Source of the DNA: Deinococcus terrestris
GTDB taxonomy: Bacteria > Deinococcota > Deinococci > Deinococcales > Deinococcaceae
Length of the DNA stretch: 64,000 nt
Assembly: GCF_009377345.1 (NCBI RefSeq)
Contig: NZ_WBSL01000008.1
Location: forward strand, 1 to 64,000
Direction of reading: 5' to 3'
Part shown: positions 1 to 7,361 of the stretch, in pieces
How the letters are laid out: every line of letters begins with the position of its first letter
Numbering within the stretch: the first letter of the stretch is position 1
The notes under the pieces: generated by a model
Databases searched by the model: none
Seen by the model: the letters and a program-made list of their open reading frames with translations, nothing else
What the model was told of the DNA's origin: nothing
Made by a program: the position numbers and the translations under genes

Positions 1-2
1 GC

Positions 3-2816
3 CGCGTGTGGTTGGAGGCGCACCCGGAGAGCGGCTTGCGCGAGCATATGCCGTACTACCTGGAGAGCGAGAACCCGGCCCCGCCCCCCAACCCCGACCT
101 GACCCCCGAGAGCCTGACCGTGATGGACCCGGCGTGTGGCAGCGGGCACATCCTGGTGTACGCCTTCGACCTGCTGGCGCACATCTACCGCGAGCGGGGC
201 TACAGCGACCGGGAGATTCCTGCGCTGATTCTGGAACACAACCTGCACGGTCTGGACATCGACGAGCGGGCCGCGCAACTGGCGAGCTTTGCCGTGGTGA
301 TGAAGGCCCGCGACCTGAACAGCCGCCTGTTCCGCCGGGACATGCCCGAACTGAACATCCTGCAAGTGAGGAGTACGCGGGGGCTGAAGCTGCCGAACGC
401 GGGCAGCCGGGACATGCTGGGCCAGTTCAGCACCCTCAGCGGTGGCCTGACCGATGCGGACGCCTTCAACCCGAACGACTGGCAACCGCTGGTGAGTGCC
501 TTCGAGGATGCCGACCACCTGGGCAGCCTGATTACCCCGCCCGAGTTCGACGCCGGGCGGCTGCGGGCGCAACTGCACTGGCTGGAGAGTAGGGGAGGGC
601 TGGACGCCGGGGCGCTGGAGGAGTTGCGGCACCTGCTGAAACAGGCCGAGTTGCTGGGCCGGAAGTATGACGCGGTGGTGGCGAATCCTCCATACATGAG
701 TATTTCTGACTTTACCGAGGTTCTACGCCGTGAAGTACCATTGCGTTTTACTCACGGAAAAAATGACCTTTATTCCACATTTATCCTTAGATGTCTTGAC
801 TTTTTAAATAGCTCTGGAACTATAGGGATGGTCACTCAACATGGGTGGATGTTTCTATCGTCCTTCTCTCCACTAAGAAGCAATATAATTAAAGAGACCC
901 AAATCGAATCATTTGTACATCTTGGTGCGCGTGCATTCCCTGAGATCGGCGGTGAGATAGTACAGAACGCCTCTTTCATAATCAAGAAGAAAAGAAATAT
1001 TGGTGCGTCTGGAAGATACATTCGACTGACTAATGTTGAAGGTCTCGATGCAAAGGAGGCAGCTTTTCACAATAAACACAATAGATATAATAAAGTACCA
1101 CAAAAGGACTTTTTATCGATTGAAGACCACCCATTGATTTACTGGTTTGGTGACAAAACAAAGAACACATTTAGAATTCCCAGCATCGGTACCGTAGCAG
1201 GAGTGGATGGTCAGAATAAGACAGGAAACAACGATGAATTTTTGCGATTCCATTGGGAGATAACGTCAAATAGCATTTTTCCTGATGGCTGGAGATTTTA
1301 CATAAAGGGTGGTGAATTTCGGAAGTGGTACGGGAACATCGATTATTGTGTGAATTGGAGACCTGAAGTAAGATCATTCTATCGAAATAGTAAAATAGCT
1401 AGGATTATAAAACAGGAGTATTGGAATATATCTGGAATTACATGGACTTATAACACAACGGGTGTGTTTAATGCTAGACTGCTAAATAGGGGCCATATTT
1501 TTGATGTGAATGGCTCTTCGATATTTCCAATTGAAGATGAAGATGAAATGCCGATTTTGGGACTCCTCAATTCAAGTTATGCCAATGAAATCCTACATGC
1601 GTTGAACCCAACTATTTCCTTTCAAGTGAAGGAAATTCAAAAAGTACCATATCTTCGTCCCTCGGTTACCTTAATAGCAGACGTCAAACTGCTAATTCAG
1701 GCCTGTGTCAACTTTGCTAAAATCGACTGGGACAACTTTGAAACCTCCTGGGACTTCCAATCCCATCCCCTGCTGCGCCCCGGCACGGCGACCGTCTCCG
1801 AAGCCTTTTCCATCTGGCAGGCTCAGGCGGAAGCGGCCTTCCGCGAGTTGCAGCGACTGGAGGAGGAGAACAACCGCTACTGGATCGACGCCTACGGGTT
1901 GCAAGACGAACTGACGCCCGAGGTGCCCGACGAGCAGATCACCATTCGCCGCGCCGACCTGGGCCGCGACGTGCGGAGCCTGCTGTCCTACGCGGTGGGC
2001 TGCATGATGGGCCGCTACTCGCTGGACGAGCCGGGCCTGATCCACGCGGGGCAACCCTTCGACCCGTCGCGCCACACGCGCTTCCCCGCCGACCGCGACG
2101 GCATCCTGCCCGTGCCCCTGGGCGGCCACTTCGAGGACGATGTGACGGCCCGCTTTGCCGAGTTCCTGCGGGTGGCCTTCGCGCCCGAACGGGTGGCCGA
2201 GAACATGGAGTGGGTGGCGGCGTCCCTGGGCGGCCAGAGGGCCGGGGAGACGGCAGAGGCCCGCATCCGCCGCTACTTCGCCACCGAGTTCATGTCCGAC
2301 CACATCCAGACCTACAAGAAACGGCCCATCTACTGGCTGTTCACGTCGGGCAAGAAACGCGGCTTCGGGGCGCTGGTCTACCTGCACCGTTACGACGCGG
2401 GCACGCTGGCGCGGCTGCGAACCGACTACCTGATGCCCCTGCAACGCAAGCTGGACGCGGACCTGGAACGGGTGGGGGGCGAGCGCGACGCGGCAGGGAG
2501 TACAGCCGCGAAGAAGGCCGCCGAGAAACGCCTGAAGGAAATCAGCGAGCAGATCGCGGAGGTCCATAAGTACGACGAGTCTCTGCGCCACGCCGCCGAC
2601 CTGAAGATCCCCCTCGACCTCGACGACGGCGTGGCCTACAACTACTGGCTGATGAGTGCCCCGGGCCTGGAGTACCTGACCGGGCGGCCCCTGAAGGGCC
2701 TTTCTGACCTCGTGTACACCGGCACCGACCTGAAGATGGCCGATCTGGAACGCAAGAGCCAGTGGAAGCGCGACCTGCTCGCGCAGGAGCGGGGGCGTGA
2801 GGAGGTGGGGGCGTGA
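3..2816 (+). CDS. pglX: BREX adenine-specific DNA methyltransferase PglX, 5' end outside window
   Basis: PglX methylates adenines at the BREX recognition site and marks host DNA as self. The visible 937 residues carry the SAM-binding motif DPACGSG about 40 residues in and the catalytic NPPY about residue 227, followed by a target-recognition region and a long C-terminal domain. Family members usually run near 1200 residues, so roughly the first 250 lie left of the window. The reading frame is open to the left edge. The segment after NPPY is strikingly AT-rich compared with the GC-rich flanks, which suggests a swapped specificity domain. pglZ and brxL follow on the same strand, as in type I BREX. 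Confidence 0.93.
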   Translation, partial: RVWLEAHPESGLREHMPYYLESENPAPPPNPDLTPESLTVMDPACGSGHILVYAFDLLAHIYRERGYSDREIPALILEHNLHGLDIDERAAQLASFAVVMKARDLNSRLFRRDMPELNILQVRSTRGLKLPNAGSRDMLGQFSTLSGGLTDADAFNPNDWQPLVSAFEDADHLGSLITPPEFDAGRLRAQLHWLESRGGLDAGALEELRHLLKQAELLGRKYDAVVANPPYMSISDFTEVLRREVPLRFTHGKNDLYSTFILRCLDFLNSSGTIGMVTQHGWMFLSSFSPLRSNIIKETQIESFVHLGARAFPEIGGEIVQNASFIIKKKRNIGASGRYIRLTNVEGLDAKEAAFHNKHNRYNKVPQKDFLSIEDHPLIYWFGDKTKNTFRIPSIGTVAGVDGQNKTGNNDEFLRFHWEITSNSIFPDGWRFYIKGGEFRKWYGNIDYCVNWRPEVRSFYRNSKIARIIKQEYWNISGITWTYNTTGVFNARLLNRGHIFDVNGSSIFPIEDEDEMPILGLLNSSYANEILHALNPTISFQVKEIQKVPYLRPSVTLIADVKLLIQACVNFAKIDWDNFETSWDFQSHPLLRPGTATVSEAFSIWQAQAEAAFRELQRLEEENNRYWIDAYGLQDELTPEVPDEQITIRRADLGRDVRSLLSYAVGCMMGRYSLDEPGLIHAGQPFDPSRHTRFPADRDGILPVPLGGHFEDDVTARFAEFLRVAFAPERVAENMEWVAASLGGQRAGETAEARIRRYFATEFMSDHIQTYKKRPIYWLFTSGKKRGFGALVYLHRYDAGTLARLRTDYLMPLQRKLDADLERVGGERDAAGSTAAKKAAEKRLKEISEQIAEVHKYDESLRHAADLKIPLDLDDGVAYNYWLMSAPGLEYLTGRPLKGLSDLVYTGTDLKMADLERKSQWKRDLLAQERGREEVGA
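692..1738 (+). other. AT-rich mosaic segment inside pglX (target-recognition region)
   Basis: From just after the NPPY motif the base composition drops abruptly and codons become A/T-ending. It returns abruptly to high GC near the codons for SWDFQSHPLLRPG. No stop codons interrupt the frame. In PglX-like enzymes the part after NPPY holds the target-recognition domain, so this looks like a replaced specificity module. The borders are judged by eye. Confidence 0.75.
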
Positions 2817-3580
2817 CCGGCCCGGACAAGGTAGATCCCGACGACTGGCTGCTGGATGAGGACGAAGAACAGCAGGAAGAGGCTGGGTGGGGCGAGCCTG
2901 CGCCGCTGCCCCCCTTCCCGGAGGTGACCGGCGCAGGACGGCCAGCCACCGCACCCTCGCACACCGTGCCGCCCGACTGCGAGGCCGAGCTGCTGGCCCT
3001 GCTGAGCGCCCCGGTGGAACCGCACGAGAACCCGTACATCGAGCGGCAGTTGCGCCGGATCAGCCGCCGCGCCTACGTGCCCTGGACCGACCAGGAAGAT
3101 GGGCTGCTGCGGCGACTCGCGGAGGCGGGGTTCGAGGAAGCGGATCTGGCGCGGACCCTCTGCCGTCAGCCAGGGGCGATCCGCTCCCGTCTGGTGCGGC
3201 TGACCGACGGGGACGAGATTGCCCGGCAACAGAAGCGGGCCGAACGGCGGCAACGGCGACAGGAACGCCGGGAGGAACAGGAACGCAGCGAACCCCGCGT
3301 CCCCCGTGGAACGCGGGTTGGGGCGGCAACTCCTGTACCGCTGGAACTGGTGGTGCCGCACTTCGAGGCGTGGCTGGCCCTGCTACGGGCTGGAACGCGC
3401 CTGGACGTGATGGAGGGTGGACGGGTGTTGTTCTCGATGCTGCCGCGTGAGGAAGAGAAACCGGGCAGAACGGAGACCCCTGCCTCGTCCCGATACTGGA
3501 GAGGTGCCGCCCCGCCATCTGACCCGCACGTGACCATTCCGCCGGGAGTGAGGCGTGGCCGGAAGGGAAAGGCAGAGTGA
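2813..3580 (+). CDS. Hypothetical protein with SANT/Myb-like helix-turn-helix, in BREX operon
   Basis: The GTG start overlaps the pglX stop (GTGA), with GGAGG just upstream, so translation is probably coupled. The 255-residue protein has an acidic N-terminus (about residues 5-30). A stretch near residues 83-125 has the spacing of a SANT/Myb-like DNA-binding domain: W-T-D-Q-E-D, then LARTL, then AIRSRLVRL. An Arg/Glu/Gln-rich helix follows, then a C-terminal segment without recognisable motifs. It is not one of the six core type I BREX proteins. Its place between pglX and pglZ suggests an accessory or DNA-binding regulatory role, which is inference only. Confidence 0.7.
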   Translation: MTGPDKVDPDDWLLDEDEEQQEEAGWGEPAPLPPFPEVTGAGRPATAPSHTVPPDCEAELLALLSAPVEPHENPYIERQLRRISRRAYVPWTDQEDGLLRRLAEAGFEEADLARTLCRQPGAIRSRLVRLTDGDEIARQQKRAERRQRRQERREEQERSEPRVPRGTRVGAATPVPLELVVPHFEAWLALLRAGTRLDVMEGGRVLFSMLPREEEKPGRTETPASSRYWRGAAPPSDPHVTIPPGVRRGRKGKAE

Positions 3581-3596
3581 CCCGGTCCTTCCTGTC

Positions 3597-3857
3597 TCAA
3601 TCCTCGTAATGGAAGCGCAGGCTGGCGATCAGCAGATCATCCCCGCTCACCCGGTACACGAGGCGGTGTTCCAGGGTGATGCGCCGCGACCACCAGCCCT
3701 GAAGCTGATGCCGCAGCGGTTCGGGTTTGCCCGGGCCGCTGAAGGGGTCACGGGCAGTGGCGCGGATGAGTTCGTTGATCTTCCCCAGCGTCTTGCCGCC
3801 TTGCTCCTGCCAGAAGAGGGAGTCCTCCAACGCTTCGGGGGAGAAGACCAGCCTCAT
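3597..3857 (-). CDS. yoeB: YoeB-family toxin (ribosome-dependent mRNA interferase)
   Basis: This 86-residue protein matches the Txe/YoeB family in length and motifs: an early FSPEALEDSLFW, KINELI in the middle, a GKPEPL segment, then SRRI, HRLVYRV and a C-terminal SLRFHYED. The terminal H-Y and the central Glu and Arg are the residues used for catalysis in YoeB. YoeB cleaves mRNA in the ribosomal A site when it is not bound by YefM. Its start overlaps the antitoxin stop by 4 bases. The pair lies antisense to the surrounding BREX operon, as an inserted cassette would. Confidence 0.9.
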   Translation of the reverse strand: MRLVFSPEALEDSLFWQEQGGKTLGKINELIRATARDPFSGPGKPEPLRHQLQGWWSRRITLEHRLVYRVSGDDLLIASLRFHYED

Positions 3858-4102
3858 TGGGTGAGTTCTCTGGCCTCACCCTGTCCGGCCTCCAGCGCCG
3901 CGATGGACTTCAGGAGACGGCGGGCATTGGCGGGCGTCCCCAGCAGGTGCGCGGTTTCCTGCCAGGAGTGGAAATCCTCCAGACTCATGACAACCACGGC
4001 CCGCTCACCCCGCGTCACGATCACCGGGTCGTGGTTGTCGATCACCTCGTCCATGGTGGCCGCGAGATTCTGCCGCAGCTTGGTATAGGTCATAGACCGC
4101 AT
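3854..4102 (-). CDS. yefM: YefM-family antitoxin
   Basis: This 82-residue Phd/YefM-type protein begins with a typical YefM N-terminus (MTYTKLRQNLAATMDEV), continues with VIVTRGERAVVVMSLEDF and ends in a C-terminal toxin-binding tail. The first Met-Arg-Ser may be an upstream alternative start. YefM neutralises YoeB and represses its own promoter through a palindrome with TGTACA cores. Exactly such a site, with two TGTACA hexamers, lies immediately upstream of this start. The antitoxin precedes the toxin, as is usual for the family. Confidence 0.9.
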   Translation of the reverse strand: MRSMTYTKLRQNLAATMDEVIDNHDPVIVTRGERAVVVMSLEDFHSWQETAHLLGTPANARRLLKSIAALEAGQGEARELTQ

Positions 4103-4103
4103 A

Positions 4104-4121
4104 TGTACAGGATACTGTACA
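4104..4121. promoter_or_regulatory. YefM-type operator (TGTACA palindrome)
   Basis: TGTACAG-GATA-CTGTACA is a perfect inverted repeat with 7-base arms and a 4-base spacer, placed directly before the antitoxin start. E. coli YefM binds palindromes with TGTACA cores, and both arms here contain that hexamer. The same 45-base gap holds the ribosome-binding site of the rightward ASCH gene, so YefM may also influence that gene. Confidence 0.8.
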
Positions 4122-4146
4122 GTCTCGATCCAGAGGGGAGCTACAG

Positions 4147-4800
4147 ATGAAGATCACCAGGAAGGCCATCACGGAAGTTGTTCAGACGGTCGAGAACAGC
4201 GGGGCGGGCGAGGTCATCGTTCCAGCCGGGGAGTTCTGGGCCCACTTCGGCGTGCAGGATTCCATGCAGGCCTTGCAGCAGCAGATCGCCCAGCGTCTGG
4301 CAGAGGAAGGGCTGGAGGTGGCGTTCGAGGTGGTCATCGCCCTCCCACCAGAAGAACTCCCTCTGGTCGGAGAGTTCCCCGTGCCCGCCCAGCCCGCGCC
4401 CCTGGACCTGTCAGCAGACACCCTGCGCGCCCTGAGCATCCAGCAGCCCTGGGCCGAGCTGATCCTGCGCGGCGAGAAGAACCTGGAATACCGCTCGCGC
4501 CGGATGCGCGAGATGGGGCCGCTGCTGGTGCATGCGTCGGGCACCCGCGTTCCCGAGAACTTTGGGGGCTTTGATCTCGACCCAGACGCCTTGCCCTACC
4601 GCGCCCTGGTCGGCATCGTGGACGTGGTCGGCGTGCAGGCTGTGGAGGGCGACGATGGCCTCTATGCCTGGCAGCTCGCGCACCCGAGGCGCTTCCGGAA
4701 TCCCATCCCCTATTCCGGCGCGGCAGGCATCTTCCGCGTGCCCCTGGACACGGTGCGTGAAGCCCTGGGGACGGCCACGACCCCCGGAGCGCCCCTTTGA
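4147..4800 (+). CDS. ASCH-domain protein inside BREX operon
   Basis: Residues about 95-200 form an ASCH (PUA-like) domain, with LSIQQPWAELILRGEKNLEYRSR, then LLVHAS and a region of short beta strands ending in ALVGIVDVVGV. ASCH and EVE folds bind RNA or modified bases. The first 90 residues are a separate alpha/beta region with no domain I recognise. A purine-rich GAGGGGAG precedes the ATG. The stop overlaps the TTG start of pglZ (TTGA), so it is translated together with the BREX core. An ASCH gene is not a standard component of type I BREX; a role in reading DNA or RNA modification is inference. Confidence 0.8.
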   Translation: MKITRKAITEVVQTVENSGAGEVIVPAGEFWAHFGVQDSMQALQQQIAQRLAEEGLEVAFEVVIALPPEELPLVGEFPVPAQPAPLDLSADTLRALSIQQPWAELILRGEKNLEYRSRRMREMGPLLVHASGTRVPENFGGFDLDPDALPYRALVGIVDVVGVQAVEGDDGLYAWQLAHPRRFRNPIPYSGAAGIFRVPLDTVREALGTATTPGAPL

Positions 4801-7361
4801 AGCCTGACCGCGTTCGCCTATCCCTGCAAACCCTTTTTGCAGACGACCGCCGCTGGGCGCACCACGGCCGCCGCCTGGTCTTCTGGTACGACCCGGAAGG
4901 GGAGTTTCGTGAGGAGATTTCCTCGCTTCACTTGGACGGCGTGGACGTGCTCACCCTGGGTGAGACCCCCTTTGCCCTCAAGCGCCGGTTGATCGTGCAG
5001 GACCCGGACACGCCCTTCTTGCTGTACGCCCCGTTTCCCGAGCCGCCCGCCGCCGAGAACTGGTTGCTCGACCTGCAATGCACAGGCGTCCTCTTCCGCG
5101 CGGACCGGGCCGCGATGGTCTTCGCCGACCTGGGCTACCGCGATCGGTCGCTGGAAGCCGTGGTGAGGGCCTACCCCCGTTTTTTCGGAAGCAAGAAACG
5201 CGTCGCGGACCTTCAGGCCCTGATGCTGCCCCCCGACGTGGACGAACGCGGCCTGCTGACCGGGATGCTGGCGGCGGCGATAGGGGAGAAGGTGGCGGAC
5301 GGCTCGCTGATCCTGCGCCGGGTGCTGCTGGGTGGCCTGGACGAGGACAGGAACCCCGCATGGTCCGAACTCGCAAAACTGGGACTCACCGACGCCTTCT
5401 GGACTCTGTCCGCGCAGGTCACGCTCTTCCGTGCCGAGGCCCCCACCCTGCGGCGCCTGTTCCTGGCCCTGCTCGTCTCGCACCTCACGCAGCAATTGGG
5501 GGGGACGGTGCCGCCCGCGCTCGCGGGGATGGTCCTCCCGAACACGGCCCGCGCCTACGCCCTGGTGTCGGCGTGGCAGCGCGACGTGCGGGACGCGCCG
5601 CGCCTGACCGACCTCACCGCAGAAGTCGAAGCCGACCTCGGTATCGAGGCGTGGGCCGAGGGCCTGGACCCGGAAGCGTACGCGCAGGTGGACACCTTCC
5701 CGGTGCTCGACCGGGTGGCGCTGCGGGCGCTGGTGCGGGCCTTGCAGTCCCCCGGCACCAATCTGGGGACGGTGCTGGCAGTCGCCCGCACCCGCCTGAC
5801 ACTTCAGCACGCGGCGCGGTACAGCGCCGAGTACGGGGCGGTGATCGCGGCGGCGGGCCTCTTCGAGCAGCGCCGGGCGTTTGGCGGGACGTTTCCCACC
5901 GATGCGGCCACCCTGCTGGAGCGTTACATTTCTGGCCTGCACGTCTTCGACCGGCTGTACCGGCAGTACGTCACGGCCCTGGACACCGCGTCCGGCGACC
6001 TGCTGCGTGACCTGACCGGGGCCGTCGAGGACGTCTACGTCCACTGGTTCCTGGAGGGCTTGGGCGGGGCCTGGACCGACGCCTTCGACGTGGGCTTGCC
6101 GGGTCGAATGGGCGGAACCCGCGGCCAGTGGCTGTTCTTCACCCGGCATGTTCTGCCCCTGCTGCAGAAGAACGAGCGCGACCGGGTGGTGGTGATTATC
6201 AGTGACGCGCTGCGGTACGAGGTGGCGACCGAGTTGCGTGAGCGCATCACCACGGACCTGCGCGGCGAACCCGAACTGGGCAGCCTGCTCTCGGTCCTGC
6301 CCAGCCAGACCCGCTGGGGCATGGCGGCCCTGCTGCCCGGGCAGACCCTGACCTGGGACGCCGCGGGCGAGCGGGTCCTGCGTGATGGGCAACCCACCCG
6401 CGCCGAGGACCGCGCCGCGCACCTGGTCCGCACGGGGTACCCCAGCGCGGCCCTCAAGCTCGACCACCTGATGTCGCTCAGCGTGGACGAAGGCCGTACC
6501 CTGTTCGAGGGCAAGCGCCTGATCTACCTGTACCACGACGCGATCGACGCTGTGGGCGACAAGCCCGCCAGCGAGCGGGACGTCTTTGCGGCCTGCGAGG
6601 TGGCCCTGGACGAGCTCACCCGCGCGGTCAAGCGGCTCGCCAACAGCCTGAATACCTCCACCGTCATCGTGACGGCGGACCACGGCTTCCTGTATCAGCG
6701 TCAGGCGATTGAGGAGGCCGACAAGCTGGCGCTCACATCAAAGGGAGCTGGCGTCAGCGCGGACCGGCGCAGTGTGGTGGGCCAGGACCTGCCCGCCACC
6801 GAGGGCACCCTGCGGGTCCCGCTGGAGACTTACCAGCCCATGACGGCTCCAGTCACAGCGCTGTTCCCACGCGGCACCCTGCGTTACCGGATCGCCGGGG
6901 GCGGGGCACAGTACGTGCACGGCGGCGCGAGCTTGCAGGAGATGGTGGTCCCCGTTCTGACCTACCGCCACAAGCGTGCCGCAGCTGGGCAGCCCCAGGC
7001 CAGCCGCAAGGTGGGCGTGGCGGTCGTTGCGCGTTCCCGGCGGGTCACGAACACGTTGTTCAGCGTGCCGCTGGTCCAGACCGAGGCTGTAGCTGAGCGG
7101 GTGCGCTCTCGGACCGTCACCGTCCGGCTGGTTGACGGCCAGGGCCGGGAGGTGACCGACGTGCGGCGGCTCACTTTCGGGAGCCCCAGCCCCCACCCGT
7201 CCGAGCGCGAGCAGGTTGCCCGGCTCTCGGTGACCCTGCAAAGTCCGGACGCAACCGCCACGTACTTCCTGCTGGTCACGGACGAGGAGGACGGCCTGGA
7301 GCTGCTGCGCGAGCCGTGGACCATCTCGATTGCTTTTCAGAACGACTTCGGAGACTTCTAG
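4797..7361 (+). CDS. pglZ: BREX protein PglZ (alkaline-phosphatase superfamily)
   Basis: PglZ is a core BREX component with an alkaline-phosphatase-like fold. At 854 residues the length is normal for type I BREX. Metal-site motifs are visible: IISDALRYEVATELR with Asp at about residue 470, and VTADHGFLYQR with Asp-His at about 628-629. The start is taken as the TTG overlapping the ASCH stop, because the encoded N-terminus (KPDRVRLSLQTLF) begins there and no better start exists. The gene ends in a TAGTG overlap with brxL. PglZ works with PglX and BrxC in host modification and phage exclusion. Confidence 0.95.
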   Translation: MKPDRVRLSLQTLFADDRRWAHHGRRLVFWYDPEGEFREEISSLHLDGVDVLTLGETPFALKRRLIVQDPDTPFLLYAPFPEPPAAENWLLDLQCTGVLFRADRAAMVFADLGYRDRSLEAVVRAYPRFFGSKKRVADLQALMLPPDVDERGLLTGMLAAAIGEKVADGSLILRRVLLGGLDEDRNPAWSELAKLGLTDAFWTLSAQVTLFRAEAPTLRRLFLALLVSHLTQQLGGTVPPALAGMVLPNTARAYALVSAWQRDVRDAPRLTDLTAEVEADLGIEAWAEGLDPEAYAQVDTFPVLDRVALRALVRALQSPGTNLGTVLAVARTRLTLQHAARYSAEYGAVIAAAGLFEQRRAFGGTFPTDAATLLERYISGLHVFDRLYRQYVTALDTASGDLLRDLTGAVEDVYVHWFLEGLGGAWTDAFDVGLPGRMGGTRGQWLFFTRHVLPLLQKNERDRVVVIISDALRYEVATELRERITTDLRGEPELGSLLSVLPSQTRWGMAALLPGQTLTWDAAGERVLRDGQPTRAEDRAAHLVRTGYPSAALKLDHLMSLSVDEGRTLFEGKRLIYLYHDAIDAVGDKPASERDVFAACEVALDELTRAVKRLANSLNTSTVIVTADHGFLYQRQAIEEADKLALTSKGAGVSADRRSVVGQDLPATEGTLRVPLETYQPMTAPVTALFPRGTLRYRIAGGGAQYVHGGASLQEMVVPVLTYRHKRAAAGQPQASRKVGVAVVARSRRVTNTLFSVPLVQTEAVAERVRSRTVTVRLVDGQGREVTDVRRLTFGSPSPHPSEREQVARLSVTLQSPDATATYFLLVTDEEDGLELLREPWTISIAFQNDFGDF

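Noticed and set aside
1692..2954. Long leftward open frame antisense to pglX
   Set aside because: It is a shadow frame of GC-rich coding DNA on the other strand, with no domain resemblance.
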